From contig DATMBG010000050.1 of the NCBI GenBank assembly GCA_035559535.1, positions 11,986 to 75,985 of the forward strand: a stretch of DNA of 64,000 nt. The letters are read 5' to 3'. Source of the stretch: Candidatus Limnocylindrales bacterium (GTDB taxonomy: Bacteria; Moduliflexota; Moduliflexia; Moduliflexales; JAUQPW01). Below, piece after piece: positions 8,733-17,999 of this stretch. How positions within the stretch are numbered: position 1 is the first letter of the stretch; every line of letters starts with the position of its first letter. The position numbers were made by a program, and so were the translations under genes. Under the pieces are notes generated by a model. That model was not told the origin of the DNA, made no database searches, and saw only the letters and a list, made by a program, of their open reading frames with translations.

Positions 8733-9263
8733 TCAGGACAATAAGCCTTCTAAAGGATGGATGATCAAGACCTTCTCAGCCAGATCGATCTTTTTGATGA
8801 TTTCCGTTGTGGCTGGAATGAGATGTTCTTTATGTTGGGATTTAACTACATAGACATCGTTGCTTCCCGTCGAGAATATATCTTCGACGACTCCTAGCTC
8901 TTGTCCAGCTTCCGTACGTACAGATAGTCCAATAATGTCGAAGTATAAATACTGCCCTTCTGGTAAATCCACAGCCTCTGAGCGTTTGATCTTTAGAAGG
9001 CCTCCTCTGAGATCCTTCACCTGATCCGGGGAAGTATACTCCTTAAACTTAAGGTAAACAAAATTTTTGTCATACCTTACCTTTTGGATCGTGAGATTTA
9101 AGATCCGATGATCCCGGGTAAGAACTTGAATATGAGAAAGCAGATCAAACCTTTGAGGAAAATCTGTTAATGGAAGAACTTTAACTTCACCGCGAACACC
9201 ATGGGGTTTTAAGATTTTTCCTATAGAAAGGAGTTCTTCACCCCCCCGTTCATCTTTCGTCAT
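8733..9263 (-). CDS. rimM: 16S rRNA processing protein RimM
   Basis: 30S maturation factor that binds S19. The N-terminal barrel starts LLSIGKILKPHGVRGEVKVLP, the classic RimM opening. The C-terminal PRC-barrel part includes YLYFDIIGLSV, VEDIFSTGSNDVYVV and HLIPATTEIIKKID. Length is 176, as usual. It is directly followed by trmD and preceded by khpA. Confidence 0.95.
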   Translation of the reverse strand: MTKDERGGEELLSIGKILKPHGVRGEVKVLPLTDFPQRFDLLSHIQVLTRDHRILNLTIQKVRYDKNFVYLKFKEYTSPDQVKDLRGGLLKIKRSEAVDLPEGQYLYFDIIGLSVRTEAGQELGVVEDIFSTGSNDVYVVKSQHKEHLIPATTEIIKKIDLAEKVLIIHPLEGLLS

Positions 9264-9281
9264 CGGCTTTAGTGGACAATA

Positions 9282-9303
9282 ATCCCTAGCTTTAGCTAGG
9301 GAT
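9282..9303. repeat. Perfect 9-bp hairpin between khpA and rimM
   Basis: ATCCCTAGC-TTTA-GCTAGGGAT forms a perfect stem with a 4-base loop in the 47-base gap. On the operon strand no T-run follows it, so it is not an obvious terminator. It may be an RNA processing or stability element inside the transcript. Confidence 0.6.
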
Positions 9304-9310
9304 AAAACTT

Positions 9311-9541
9311 TTATTCCAGGATTTCCAGAACGGCACGTTTTTTCATTTTGGTTCCGGCAGCGTTTAATATGGTTCGCATCGCTCTAGCTGTACGTCCCTG
9401 CTTTCCGATTACTTTACCTAAATCTTCCCTGGCAACCTTGAGTTCTATAACAGTGGTTTTTTCTCCTTCAACCTCTGCCACCTCCACTTCATCTGGATTA
9501 TCAACCAATGATTTAGCAATATACTCGATCAGCTCTTTCAT
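9311..9541 (-). CDS. khpA: KH-domain RNA-binding protein KhpA
   Basis: Small single-KH RNA-binding protein, usual between rpsP and rimM. The KH motif is [19 protein letters not shown]. The ATG at 9541 is chosen because a GGAGG lies about 7 bases before it and it gives the standard [19 protein letters not shown] opening and 76 residues. The frame stays open to 9598, but those 19 extra codons are not family-like. Its partner KhpB is not in this window. Confidence 0.92.
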   Translation of the reverse strand: MKELIEYIAKSLVDNPDEVEVAEVEGEKTTVIELKVAREDLGKVIGKQGRTARAMRTILNAAGTKMKKRAVLEILE

Positions 9542-9616
9542 GAACGCGACCTCCGGGTTAAGAACTACCCTTAGAATCTTTAAAAATAAAGATTTCAAAG
9601 GCCAAAAAACTTATAC

Positions 9617-9922
9617 TTAAGTTTCGGCTGTTTTAACTTCGCTATTCTCCTGAGGTTTAGAAGTTTCTCCTAAAGGAGCCGGCTTAATTTTTCTTTGTTT
9701 AAAAAACCGACTTACCGTATCCGTAGGCTGAGCTCCTTTAGACAGCCAATATTGAGCACGTTCTATATTGATATGGATCCCATCGACATCTTTTTTAGGA
9801 TCATAAGTTCCAATGGCTTCGATATATTTTCCATTTCTTGGGCTGGTTGAATTGGCCACTACGATACGGTAAAAAGGTTGTTTTTTTGCCCCCATGCGTC
9901 TAAGTCTTATTTTTACAGCCAC
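9617..9922 (-). CDS. rpsP: 30S ribosomal protein S16
   Basis: Structural 30S protein. [25 protein letters not shown] is the conserved opening (seen as two blocks, [11 protein letters not shown] and PFYRIVVA), followed by IGTYDP and [15 protein letters not shown]. It has 101 residues, with a short Lys/Glu tail. A GGAGG-like site is directly upstream (9925-9933). It follows ffh in the common ffh-rpsP-khpA-rimM-trmD order. Confidence 0.96.
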   Translation of the reverse strand: MAVKIRLRRMGAKKQPFYRIVVANSTSPRNGKYIEAIGTYDPKKDVDGIHINIERAQYWLSKGAQPTDTVSRFFKQRKIKPAPLGETSKPQENSEVKTAET

Positions 9923-10017
9923 CCCCTCACCTCCTTGTTATGAAATAAAAGGAAAGTTACAAAGATAATTCCAATTGAGAAGATAAAACTTAGATTTACA
10001 ATTTGCAACGGCTAAAT

Positions 10018-11346
10018 TTAGAAGGGAAATCTTATTTTTCCAAACTTTTTTTCCTGATCTACCAATTTGGTCATCATTTTCCGGGTCTGGTCGAACTGCT
10101 TAAGCAACTTATTGACATCCTGAACTGTGGTCCCACTCCCCAGAGCAATTCGCTTTCTTCGGCTCCCGTTAATAATTTTATAATTATTCCGTTCCTTAGG
10201 GGTCATGGAATTAATCATAGCTTCAATTTTAACCAATTCCTTTTCATCTACCTGGATATTCTTGCTGGCCTTTAGAGTACTGAATCCTGGAATCATTTCC
10301 AGAAGCTGGTCCAAAGGACCCATGTTCCGGATTTGCCTCAACTGATCTCGAAAATCCTCTAAGGTAAAAGAACGTTCTTTAATTTTTTTCTCTAATTCTC
10401 GAGCCTTTTCTTCATCCAGGGACTGCTCTGCCTTTTCAATCAAGGAGAGCACATCTCCCATTCCTAAGATTCGGGAGGCCATGCGTTCAGGATGAAAAGG
10501 TTCCAACCCCTCCAGCTTTTCTCCCGTTCCGATAAATTTAATAGGTTTCTGGGTGACCGCCTTAATAGATAGGGCAGCCCCCCCCCGGGCATCACCGTCC
10601 AGTTTGGTTAAAATAACTCCGGTGATGGCCAGGTCTTCATTAAACCGTTCGGCCACCGTTACAGCATCCTGACCTGTCATGGCATCGACCACCAGAAGTA
10701 TTTCAGAAGGAGCCAGAATTTTTTTGAGATCTTTTAACTCCTCCATCAAAGCCTGATCGATGTGAAGTCGACCCGCCGTATCAACCAACAGATGAGTCAA
10801 TCCCTGGGATTTAGCTTTTTGCAAAGCCTCTTTACAGATGACGCGAGGATCTTTCTCTTCTAAGTTTAAATAAACCGGTGCATGGATCTGAGTCCCTAAT
10901 ACCTCCAACTGTTTTATGGCGGCAGGTCTATACACATCCGCAGCGACCAACAAAGGTTTGAAACCCTCTTTCATCAAAAGGTTGGCTAGCTTGGCTGCCG
11001 TAGTCGTTTTTCCGGAACCCTGAAGTCCTACCAGTAAAATCACCGTCGGAGGTGTGGATGCGGAGGCTAATCTGGCCCGGTCCTGTCCCATCAGCCCGGT
11101 AAGTTCTTCATGGACAATTTTAACCAGTTGCTGACCGGGGGTTAGACTTTTCATCACTTCCTGGCCAATGGCCCGCTCCCGAACCCTGTCCACGAATTCT
11201 TTAACGACTTTAAAATTAACATCGGCCTCCAGTAAAGCCAGACGAACCTCCCTTAGGGCCTCTTTAATATTTTGCTCACTCAGCTTTCCATGCCCTTTAA
11301 GCTTTTTAAGGGTAATTTGTAATTTGTTAGATAGGTTATCAAACAT
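10018..11346 (-). CDS. ffh: Signal recognition particle protein Ffh
   Basis: SRP54 GTPase that targets nascent membrane proteins to FtsY. The N domain (residues 1-90) precedes the G domain with P-loop GLQGSGKTTTAAKLA near residue 107, DTAGR, TKLDGDARGGAALS and the GTGEKLEGLEPFHPER closing motif. The Met-rich M domain contains the RNA-binding block INGSRRKRIALGSGTTVQDVN. The length of 442 is usual. It is the first gene of the minus-strand operon and has its own promoter (11456-11428). Confidence 0.96.
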   Translation of the reverse strand: MFDNLSNKLQITLKKLKGHGKLSEQNIKEALREVRLALLEADVNFKVVKEFVDRVRERAIGQEVMKSLTPGQQLVKIVHEELTGLMGQDRARLASASTPPTVILLVGLQGSGKTTTAAKLANLLMKEGFKPLLVAADVYRPAAIKQLEVLGTQIHAPVYLNLEEKDPRVICKEALQKAKSQGLTHLLVDTAGRLHIDQALMEELKDLKKILAPSEILLVVDAMTGQDAVTVAERFNEDLAITGVILTKLDGDARGGAALSIKAVTQKPIKFIGTGEKLEGLEPFHPERMASRILGMGDVLSLIEKAEQSLDEEKARELEKKIKERSFTLEDFRDQLRQIRNMGPLDQLLEMIPGFSTLKASKNIQVDEKELVKIEAMINSMTPKERNNYKIINGSRRKRIALGSGTTVQDVNKLLKQFDQTRKMMTKLVDQEKKFGKIRFPF

Positions 11347-11427
11347 AGATTAAACGCGTAAAACGCTTCTGAATTCTGAGATTGGGGCAAGAAATAAGAA
11401 AATTCTACCATGTTGATGTCTTTATCA

Positions 11428-11456
11428 AGATTACGCAAGCCAGGGTGAATTGTCAA
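11428..11456 (-). promoter_or_regulatory. Promoter of the ffh operon
   Basis: On the minus strand TTGACA (11456-11451) is followed by exactly 17 bases and TAATCT (11433-11428), about 80 bases before the ffh start. This is the best sigma-70 type match on this strand here and fits the operon that runs down to the cyclase gene. Confidence 0.65.
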
Positions 11457-11562
11457 GAGGAAACTTTAACCTGCTTCAGATTAATTGATGAAGAATATTT
11501 CCGGGCTTTACAGACATAAAAACCTTGACAATACACGACAAAAGGTATAGATGAAATGCTAC

Positions 11563-11591
11563 TTGACAGGGGGACCTCTCTAAGATACATT
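11563..11591 (+). promoter_or_regulatory. Heat-shock operon promoter
   Basis: TTGACA at 11563-11568, 17-base spacer, TACATT at 11586-11591. CIRCE begins 10 bases after the -10, where HrcA binding would block the polymerase. A second TTGACA at 11525-11530 has only poorly spaced -10 candidates. The remainder of the 380-base gap between ffh and hrcA shows nothing else. Confidence 0.7.
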
Positions 11592-11600
11592 ACTAATAGA

Positions 11601-11627
11601 TTAGCACTCTACGAAGCTTAGTGCTAA
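11601..11627. promoter_or_regulatory. CIRCE operator (HrcA-binding site)
   Basis: TTAGCACTC-N9-TAGTGCTAA against the consensus TTAGCACTC-N9-GAGTGCTAA, so only one base differs, at the inner edge of the right arm. It lies between the promoter and hrcA, so the repressor gene is autoregulated along with grpE and dnaJ. Confidence 0.93.
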
Positions 11628-11726
11628 AATTTTAGACCTATTTTCCCAGGAAGGTTTATGGCCTTCATTCAGAGTTTCTGGAGATGGCTGTAAATTTGAA
11701 GCGGGAGATAGGAGAGGCGATGGCCT

Positions 11727-12773
11727 ATGACGGAACCAAAAATGGAACTGAATCCCAGGTCATCCAGTATTTTAGAAGCGGTGGTCCATGATCATATTGC
11801 AACGGCGGAGCCTGTGGGTTCTAGAACTATTGCTAAAAAATATAAATTCGGTCTGAGTCCGGCGACCATTCGCAATATTATGGCGGATCTGGAGGAAATG
11901 GGCTATTTGTCTCAACCTCACACCTCTGCCGGAAGAGTTCCGACGGATAGGGCCTATCGTTTTTATGTCAACCATTTGCTGGAATCTCATCACTTTCCCA
12001 AGGTTAAAAATCCTGTCGTTGAGGCAACCCTCCAATCGATTCATGAGTTCAACGAGTTGATGAAGGAAACCTCGGTTTTTTTATCTCAATTGTCCAATCA
12101 GGCCGGTATTGTTCTCATCCCTAATTTGAAAAAAACCGTTTTTAAACGAATTGAGTTCATCCACCTAACGGGCTCTCGTGTTCTGGTTATTTTTGTGGCT
12201 GAATCCGGCCTGGTTCATAAAAAAACCATTGAACTGGATCGACCTATCTCCCAGAATACTCTGGAAAAGATTTCCAATCTGGTAACCGAACAAATGGCCG
12301 GTTTGACCCTCCATGAGATTAGAAAAAAGTTGGTTAAAATGATGGAGGAAGAAAAAACCCAATTTGATGAGCTGTTAAACCAGGCTGTAAAGCTTAGTCA
12401 GAAGGCCTTTGAGAATGAAGAAGGAGAAAGTGATGTCTATGTAAGGGGAACGCTGAATATTCTTAATCAGCCGGAATTTGCCAGTATCGAACGGATGAAA
12501 GCACTTTTTAAGGCCTTTGAAGAGAAAAGTATTTTGATCCAAATTCTGGACAAGTGCCTGGAGGAAGACCAGAGTGTGAAAGTGACCATCGGCTCTGAAA
12601 ATTGCATAGAAGAGATGGAAGATTGCAGTCTGGTGACTTCTACCTATAAATATGGAAACGTGTCGGTAGGAGTTCTTGGAATTATAGGCCCTAAACGAAT
12701 GGATTACTCGAGAGTGATCCCAGTTGTGGGTTATATGGCCAAATTGATATCAAATTTGTTGACAAATTCTTAA
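11727..12773 (+). CDS. hrcA: Heat-inducible transcription repressor HrcA
   Basis: Repressor that binds CIRCE and is kept active by GroEL. The N-terminal winged helix contains SSILEAVVHDHIATAEPVGS, SPATIRNIMADLEEMGYL and HTSAGRVPTDRAYRFYV, all classic HrcA. The GAF-like middle domain and C-terminal IGPKRMDYSRVIPVVGYMA complete the family pattern. The length of 348 is normal. A GGAGAGG site precedes the ATG. It is first in the hrcA-grpE-dnaJ operon. Confidence 0.96.
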   Translation: MTEPKMELNPRSSSILEAVVHDHIATAEPVGSRTIAKKYKFGLSPATIRNIMADLEEMGYLSQPHTSAGRVPTDRAYRFYVNHLLESHHFPKVKNPVVEATLQSIHEFNELMKETSVFLSQLSNQAGIVLIPNLKKTVFKRIEFIHLTGSRVLVIFVAESGLVHKKTIELDRPISQNTLEKISNLVTEQMAGLTLHEIRKKLVKMMEEEKTQFDELLNQAVKLSQKAFENEEGESDVYVRGTLNILNQPEFASIERMKALFKAFEEKSILIQILDKCLEEDQSVKVTIGSENCIEEMEDCSLVTSTYKYGNVSVGVLGIIGPKRMDYSRVIPVVGYMAKLISNLLTNS

Positions 12774-12964
12774 AACGTTTTAACTTTAAATCTAGTTGTT
12801 TTTTTTGAGATGAAAACCTGGATGTATGACGCGTACGGGTAGATAAGGGTTCTGTTAAGATCGATAGGGTAGGGATCGGGATAAACGATTCTGATCTTGG
12901 GCCTGTAGTGCGAAACGTTGTTTTCTAAAGATGAATCAACGATTCGTATTACAGAAAGGTAAAA

Positions 12965-13687
12965 GTGGTATTGGAATCTTCAGATCGACGACCATCCTCT
13001 GAGGGAGATCAGCAATTAAACCCTGGAAATACTTTAGTTCAGGAAAACTCTCGAGAAAGCCAGATACAGGAAGAGAATCATACTCTAAAAGAGCCTCCCC
13101 AACCCGGAGAAGAAGCCAAAGGGGGAGCGGGAGAGGCCTCGCCGGCCTTAGAAAGTACCACCGTAGAAACTTCTGAAATCTCCTCCGAAGGGGAAAAAGC
13201 TCTGGAACGTTCGGAATTAGAGCAGTTGAAAGATCAGCTCCTTCTTAAAGAAAAGGAGGTAGAATCCTACTATGATCGACTCATCCGATTGCAGGCGGAG
13301 TTTGAGAATTTCCGGAAACGGACGATCAAAGAAAAAGCAGAATTTACAAAGTATGCCAATGAGGAACTTATCAAAAATCTGCTTCCGGTTTTAGACAACC
13401 TGGAAAGAGCGCTCACCTCAGCGGAACAAACAAAGGATTTCGAAGGCCTCTCGAAGGGTGTGGAAATGATCTATAAGCAATTTTCGGAGGCTCTCAAGAA
13501 GGCCGGTTTAACCGAAATCGAGGCCCTAAATCAGCGTTTTGATCCGGTTGTTCATCAGGCTGTAGCTCGGGTCGAATCTTCAGACGTAGAAAATAATACG
13601 GTCGTTGAAGTGCTTCAAAAGGGCTATTATTTCCATGATAGAGTACTGAGACCAGCTCTGGTCAAAGTAGCCGTTCAGTCCAGCTAA
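12965..13687 (+). CDS. grpE: Nucleotide exchange factor GrpE
   Basis: ADP/ATP exchange factor for DnaK. The first about 80 residues are Glu/Ser-rich and likely disordered. Then comes the long coiled coil ([19 protein letters not shown]) and the beta-wing with [12 protein letters not shown] and [19 protein letters not shown], the diagnostic GrpE signature. It starts with GTG, with an AGAAAGG site upstream. A 191-base gap with no clear signal separates it from hrcA. dnaK is not in this window. Confidence 0.95.
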   Translation: MVLESSDRRPSSEGDQQLNPGNTLVQENSRESQIQEENHTLKEPPQPGEEAKGGAGEASPALESTTVETSEISSEGEKALERSELEQLKDQLLLKEKEVESYYDRLIRLQAEFENFRKRTIKEKAEFTKYANEELIKNLLPVLDNLERALTSAEQTKDFEGLSKGVEMIYKQFSEALKKAGLTEIEALNQRFDPVVHQAVARVESSDVENNTVVEVLQKGYYFHDRVLRPALVKVAVQSS

Positions 13688-13694
13688 GGGGATC

Positions 13695-14795
13695 ATGGTC
13701 AAATCCGACTATTACCAAATCCTCGGGGTTCGTAGAGATGCCAGTGAGGAAGAGATTAAACGGGCCTACCGCCGTTTGGCCCTGCAGCATCATCCAGATC
13801 GAAATCCCGGTAATAAGGAGGCGGAAAGTAAATTCAAAGAAATCAACGAGGCGTATGAAGTCCTAAGCGATTCCCAGAAACGGGCTGACTATGATCGTTC
13901 CACAGCTCAAAGAAAAAAATCCTCGCCTCGAGACTCTGAATCGCCTTTCACAGGTCGGGTAGAGGATTTTTTTGATATCTTCGATAGCTTTTTTACCTCT
14001 TCTTACCGTAAGCAATCCCGTGTAAGCCGTGGCTCTGATCTTCGATATCATCTTACCCTCTCCTTTGAAGAAGCTATCTTAGGCACCCGAGTAACCCTTC
14101 GGGTTCCAAAATGGGATCGTTGTGACCGCTGTCAGGGTTCGGGATTAGAAACCAGTCATGGTCCGTTGACATGTCCTACCTGCCATGGACGAGGTGAAAT
14201 TCGCCAACAACGTAGTTTCTTTACCTATACCCAACCCTGCTTTTATTGCCATGGGGTTGGAACCACCCATCAAAAGCCTTGTTATTTTTGTAAAGGGGAC
14301 GGGCGAATCTTTAAAGAAAAAACTTTGTTGGTGTCTATTCCTCCGGGAGTTGAAACGGGAACCCAATTAAGACTGGCGGGAGAAGGGGAATCTGGCCGTA
14401 TAGGAGGTATTCCGGGAGACCTTTATATTTTCCTCACCGTTCGAAAACATCCTTTCTTCGAAAGAGACCATTTCGATCTCTGGTGTGAAGTTCCCCTGAC
14501 AATGACCCAGGCAGCCCTGGGCACCGAGATCGAGATCCCAACCCTGGAGGGGAGATCACGTATCAAAATTCCCCCTGGAACTCAACCCGGAAGTGTTTTT
14601 CGACTCAAAGGTAAAGGAGTTCCTACCCCAAACCAAACCCGCGGAGACCTCCATGTAAAAGTTAAAATCTCTATTCCCACTCATCTTTCCCGGCGCCAAA
14701 AGAAACTTTTAGAAGAATTTGCCCGAGCTGAAAAGGCAACAACCTATCATTCTAAAAAAGGATGGTTACAAAGGATTAAAGAGTTTTTTGCCTGA
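13695..14795 (+). CDS. dnaJ: Chaperone DnaJ
   Basis: DnaK co-chaperone. The J domain (residues 4-70) has HHPDRNPGN with the key HPD. The G/F-linker is short and poor in Gly. The zinc-binding region has four repeats: [24 protein letters not shown] and CYFCKGDG. The substrate-binding domains end in [16 protein letters not shown]. The length of 366 is normal. It begins 7 bases after grpE. A strong terminator follows 15 bases later. Confidence 0.95.
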   Translation: MVKSDYYQILGVRRDASEEEIKRAYRRLALQHHPDRNPGNKEAESKFKEINEAYEVLSDSQKRADYDRSTAQRKKSSPRDSESPFTGRVEDFFDIFDSFFTSSYRKQSRVSRGSDLRYHLTLSFEEAILGTRVTLRVPKWDRCDRCQGSGLETSHGPLTCPTCHGRGEIRQQRSFFTYTQPCFYCHGVGTTHQKPCYFCKGDGRIFKEKTLLVSIPPGVETGTQLRLAGEGESGRIGGIPGDLYIFLTVRKHPFFERDHFDLWCEVPLTMTQAALGTEIEIPTLEGRSRIKIPPGTQPGSVFRLKGKGVPTPNQTRGDLHVKVKISIPTHLSRRQKKLLEEFARAEKATTYHSKKGWLQRIKEFFA

Positions 14796-14810
14796 TCCAT
14801 CCCCTTAACA

Positions 14811-14846
14811 AGAGGCCAGCACAACGAGTTGTACTGGCCTCTTTTT
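14811..14846 (+). terminator. Rho-independent terminator of the hrcA-grpE-dnaJ operon
   Basis: AGAGGCCAG and CTGGCCTCT form the perfect outer stem, extended by ACAAC/GTTGT with one mismatch, and a TTTTT run follows. It lies just after the dnaJ stop. Confidence 0.92.
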
Positions 14847-14862
14847 AATATAGGAGGTGAGT

Positions 14863-15984
14863 ATGAACGTACCTGTTCAGTCTAAGGTCCTGCAAACCAA
14901 AGGATTCAGAGTGGGTAGGTACTCCTTGTTTTCTATTCTTTTACTGTATCTCCTTCAAACTTCCCTGACGGTTTATCTTCTGGTGGATCGGACCCGAGAA
15001 GTTGAAAAGTTAAAAGAAAAGATAAATAACCAGCAATTAAAGCTGCAGGCCCAAGATCGCTATATAAAACATCTAGAAAAAGTGGACGTCATCCAGTCCA
15101 TGTTGAAATCTAAGGATTCTCAGCTCAGTGCGCTTCAACAACAATATTCCGAACAGCGTTCAGCTCTTATGGCTCAGGCAGAGGCTTTAAAAGCCAAAGA
15201 AGCCGAAAACCGATTGGGTAGTTTATTAGCTGAAAAGGATCAAAAACTGGAGGAGCTCCAAAATAAATATCGTGACCAGATAGTGGAAACTCGAATTTTA
15301 AGTGAAAAATTCGCCCTGGAACGAGAACTTCAAGATATGCTGGCTGAAAAGGAGCAGCAGCTTAATGAGTTACGAGAAAAATATTACCTGCAGCAGGTTT
15401 CTCTGCTGGCCCAGGAAACGGCCATCAATAATTTTAAAGAAAAAGAACGGGTTGCCCAAATCCTGGAAAAGTTTAAAACCGGGTTGAGCAAATCCGAAGA
15501 GGAATCTTTACGAGATATTATCCTCAGTGAAAGTAAGCGATATGGGCTGGACCCCAATCTTATCCTGGCCTTAATTCAAACCGAAAGTACCTTCAATAAT
15601 TGGGCTAAATCTAAACAGGGAGCCATGGGGCTGATGCAAATCCACCCCCCTACAGGTAAATCCATCGCAGAAGATGCAAACGTAGAATGGAAGGGAAAGG
15701 ATGGACTCTATGAACCGGATAAGAATATTCGAATAGGCCTTCATTACTTAGCTCAATTAATTCTTCACTTCCAGGATATTAAACTGGCTCTGGCCGCCTA
15801 TAATATGGGTCCCACCGCCGTGAAACGCCTGTTGGAGAAAGGCGAAGAAGTCCCACAAGAATACGTCGATAAGGTCATTGAAAATTATAAAATCCTTAGC
15901 CAGACTCCGGCGTCTTCTCCAGAACCCAACGGAAATGGAAAAAATGACCGATGGAAGATCGTCAAGGAAGAGAAAGAAAAATAA
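14863..15984 (+). CDS. Membrane-anchored lytic transglycosylase (SLT domain)
   Basis: Cleaves peptidoglycan glycan strands. One N-terminal transmembrane helix (about residues 20-42, YSLFSILLLYLLQTSLTVYL) is followed by about 150 residues of Gln/Glu/Lys coiled coil. The C-terminal SLT goose-lysozyme fold has the catalytic Glu in ALIQTESTFN, then GAMGLMQI and ALAAYNMGP. The ATG at 14863 has AGGAGG 5 bases before it; an in-frame GTG at 14857 overlaps that site and is less likely. About 373 residues. The periplasmic coiled coil may space the enzyme from the membrane or mediate assembly. Confidence 0.9.
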   Translation: MNVPVQSKVLQTKGFRVGRYSLFSILLLYLLQTSLTVYLLVDRTREVEKLKEKINNQQLKLQAQDRYIKHLEKVDVIQSMLKSKDSQLSALQQQYSEQRSALMAQAEALKAKEAENRLGSLLAEKDQKLEELQNKYRDQIVETRILSEKFALERELQDMLAEKEQQLNELREKYYLQQVSLLAQETAINNFKEKERVAQILEKFKTGLSKSEEESLRDIILSESKRYGLDPNLILALIQTESTFNNWAKSKQGAMGLMQIHPPTGKSIAEDANVEWKGKDGLYEPDKNIRIGLHYLAQLILHFQDIKLALAAYNMGPTAVKRLLEKGEEVPQEYVDKVIENYKILSQTPASSPEPNGNGKNDRWKIVKEEKEK

Positions 15985-15987
15985 TTC

Positions 15988-16016
15988 TTGACATATTTAA
16001 CCAAACGTATTACTAC
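15988..16016 (+). promoter_or_regulatory. Probable promoter of the cobalamin operon
   Basis: TTGACA at 15988-15993, four bases after the transglycosylase stop, with TACTAC at 16011-16016 after 17 bases. The -10 is weak (3 of 6), but the position directly before the riboswitch supports it. Confidence 0.5.
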
Positions 16017-16020
16017 TTTT

Positions 16021-16203
16021 TCCATACGGCAATGGGTAAGTTGCCTACATTTACATAAAAAATTTAAAAAAGGGAAGATGGTGAGAATCCATCACGGGCA
16101 CGCCACTGTATTCGGGGACGAAAGCCAGATAGATAACCACTGGGAAAACTTTCCTGGGAAGGTTTGGCAAGTAGGATGAACCGTAAGTCAGGATACCTTT
16201 TAA
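16021..16203 (+). promoter_or_regulatory. Cobalamin (B12) riboswitch
   Basis: The conserved elements occur in order: GTGAGAATCCATCACGGGC, CGCCACTGTATTCGGGGACG, AGCCAGATAGATAACCACTG, AAGTAGGATGAACCGTAAGTC, and the B12 box AAGTCAGGATACCT at 16185-16198. This is the standard adenosylcobalamin-class aptamer. The terminator at 16257-16296 is the likely expression platform, so high B12 should stop transcription before cobQ. It directly precedes about 20 kb of corrin genes. Confidence 0.95.
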
Positions 16204-16256
16204 AGTAATTTCACGTTATAACCTTCGGTGAGAGAGGGAGTGAAAGGTTTATCTGG

Positions 16257-16296
16257 AATCCCTAATCCTTACAAAGGTTAGGGATTTTTTCTTTTG
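16257..16296 (+). terminator. Riboswitch-linked terminator upstream of cobQ
   Basis: ATCCCTAATCCTT and AAGGTTAGGGAT pair around a 3-base loop, then TTTTTTCTTTT. It lies 55 bases after the B12 box and 38 bases before cobQ. An antiterminator would need to compete with the first arm; I did not resolve it by eye. Confidence 0.9.
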
Positions 16297-16334
16297 ATCC
16301 CTTCCCTATCCTTTTCCCATCACCTTTTTAGGGT

Positions 16335-17861
16335 ATGAGTGCACGCGCCAAGGTTTTAATGCTCCAGGGAACCGGATCCCATGTAGGGAAAAGTATCCTG
16401 GTAACGGCCCTCTGCAGAATCTTTAAGCAAGAAGGGTATAGGGTTGCTCCTTTCAAAGCCCAGAATATGGCCTTGAATTCCTTTGTTACAAAGGACGGGG
16501 GGGAGATGGGGCGAGCCCAGGTTGTCCAGGCCCAGGCCTGTGGTATCGAACCTGAGGTCGATATGAATCCAATTCTCCTAAAACCAACTACCGATTATGG
16601 CTCTCAGGTCATTGTCCTGGGAAAACCTGTGGGCACCCTGCCTGTGGAAGGATATTGGCGATATAAGGAAACGCTTCGAGAAGTGGTCCGGTCTTCTCTG
16701 GAACGGCTTAGATCTCAGTATGATCTCATCCTGATAGAAGGAGCTGGAAGCCCCGCCGAAATCAATTTGAGAAGCCACGACATTGTAAATATGTCAGTCG
16801 CCCATCTGGCAGATGCTCCTGTCCTGTTGGTCGGGGATATCGACCGGGGAGGCGTTTTTGCCTGGCTGGTAGGTACCCTGGAATTGCTTGCCCCTGAAGA
16901 TCGGGAGCGTATCCGTGGGTTTATCATCAACAAATTTAGAGGCCGCAAGGAAATCTTAAAACCGGGTCTGGATTTTCTGGAATCGAAAACAGGAAGACCT
17001 GTCCTCGGAGTCGTCCCTTTTTTCAAAGATTTTAAAATCCCCGATGAGGATTCCGTCTCCCTTTACGAAACTAAGCCCCAAACTCAAAAGAACCCGGACT
17101 TGCAGATAGAAGTTGTTCAATTTCCCAGAATTTCTAACTTTACCGATTTTGATCCCTTGAAAAGCGAACCCGATGTTCAGTTACGCTATATCCAACGTGG
17201 ATCTGAAAGTCTCAAGCCTGATCTGTTAATTCTTCCCGGTACGAAAAATACCATCGCCGATTTACTTTATTTAAAATCCCACGGTTTTGTAGAGGCCCTT
17301 CAGGCCTGCCTCCGGCGAGGGGGGATGATCCTGGGGATCTGCGGAGGTTATCAAATGTTGGGAAAAAGGATCTATGATCCTGAACATGTGGAAGGATCTG
17401 AAACCCAGGCCGATGGACTCGGATTTTTAAATACGGTTACGACCCTTCTTTCTCCGAAAATTACCCGACAAGTTAATGCCGTCCATCGGAAGACCGGGAT
17501 TCAAATATCGGGTTATGAAATTCACATGGGAAGAACAGAGGTCTTAGAACCCTATGAGCCGGTCTTTGAGGTATACGAACCCACGGAACCCTCAGCCCCT
17601 TTGTCATCCCATCCCAGACAGACCTGGGGAGATGGTCTACAGAATTCAGAACAAACCGTCTGGGGAACTTATATCCATGGCCTGTTCGATAATGATCTTT
17701 TCCGAAGAACCTTCCTGGATCAATTAAGGGAAAAAAAAGGGTTAAAACCCTTGAAAGAGGTACAATATGTTTTTGACCTGGATCAGGAACTGGATAGGCT
17801 GGCAGAACTGGTGAAAAAAAATTTGGATATGACCCAAATTTATCGACTCCTAAAACTTTAA
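16335..17861 (+). CDS. cobQ: Cobyric acid synthase (CobQ/CbiP)
   Basis: ATP- and glutamine-dependent amidation of four side chains of adenosylcobyrinic a,c-diamide. The N-terminal P-loop is GTGSHVGKSILVTAL, followed by FKAQNMALNSFVT and NPILLKPTTDYGSQV. The C-terminal type I glutamine amidotransferase has the Cys in ILGICGGYQMLG (about residue 335) and the His in VWGTYIHGLFDN. Length is 508. A short Pro/Glu-rich insert (EPTEPSAPLSSHPRQ) precedes the terminal VWGTYIHG block and may derive from a repeat. First gene after the B12 riboswitch. Confidence 0.95.
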   Translation: MSARAKVLMLQGTGSHVGKSILVTALCRIFKQEGYRVAPFKAQNMALNSFVTKDGGEMGRAQVVQAQACGIEPEVDMNPILLKPTTDYGSQVIVLGKPVGTLPVEGYWRYKETLREVVRSSLERLRSQYDLILIEGAGSPAEINLRSHDIVNMSVAHLADAPVLLVGDIDRGGVFAWLVGTLELLAPEDRERIRGFIINKFRGRKEILKPGLDFLESKTGRPVLGVVPFFKDFKIPDEDSVSLYETKPQTQKNPDLQIEVVQFPRISNFTDFDPLKSEPDVQLRYIQRGSESLKPDLLILPGTKNTIADLLYLKSHGFVEALQACLRRGGMILGICGGYQMLGKRIYDPEHVEGSETQADGLGFLNTVTTLLSPKITRQVNAVHRKTGIQISGYEIHMGRTEVLEPYEPVFEVYEPTEPSAPLSSHPRQTWGDGLQNSEQTVWGTYIHGLFDNDLFRRTFLDQLREKKGLKPLKEVQYVFDLDQELDRLAELVKKNLDMTQIYRLLKL

Positions 17862-17875
17862 AGTATGATATGAGG

Positions 17876-17999
17876 ACATAAGGACGCGGGGTTTTGGGAC
17901 ACGGCGACAGACGGACGCGGTGACGCGGGGATTTGAAATGCGGAAACAGACCCAGAGATTCTGTCGCCGCGTCCCCATGTCCTGTATCTCTGTATTCCG
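17876..17999. repeat. GGACGCGGGG-type repeat with inverted arms
   Basis: It reads ATGAGGACATAAGGACGCGG, then GACACGGCGACAGACGGACG, and at its right end GTCGCCGCGTCCCCATGTCC, which is approximately the reverse complement of the left end. It fills the whole gap between cobQ and cobB, and the GTG start of cobB is its last base plus two. Confidence 0.75.

Noticed and set aside
15988-16179. A 63-codon frame upstream of cobQ
   Set aside because: It covers the B12 riboswitch; the RNA motif explains the sequence.
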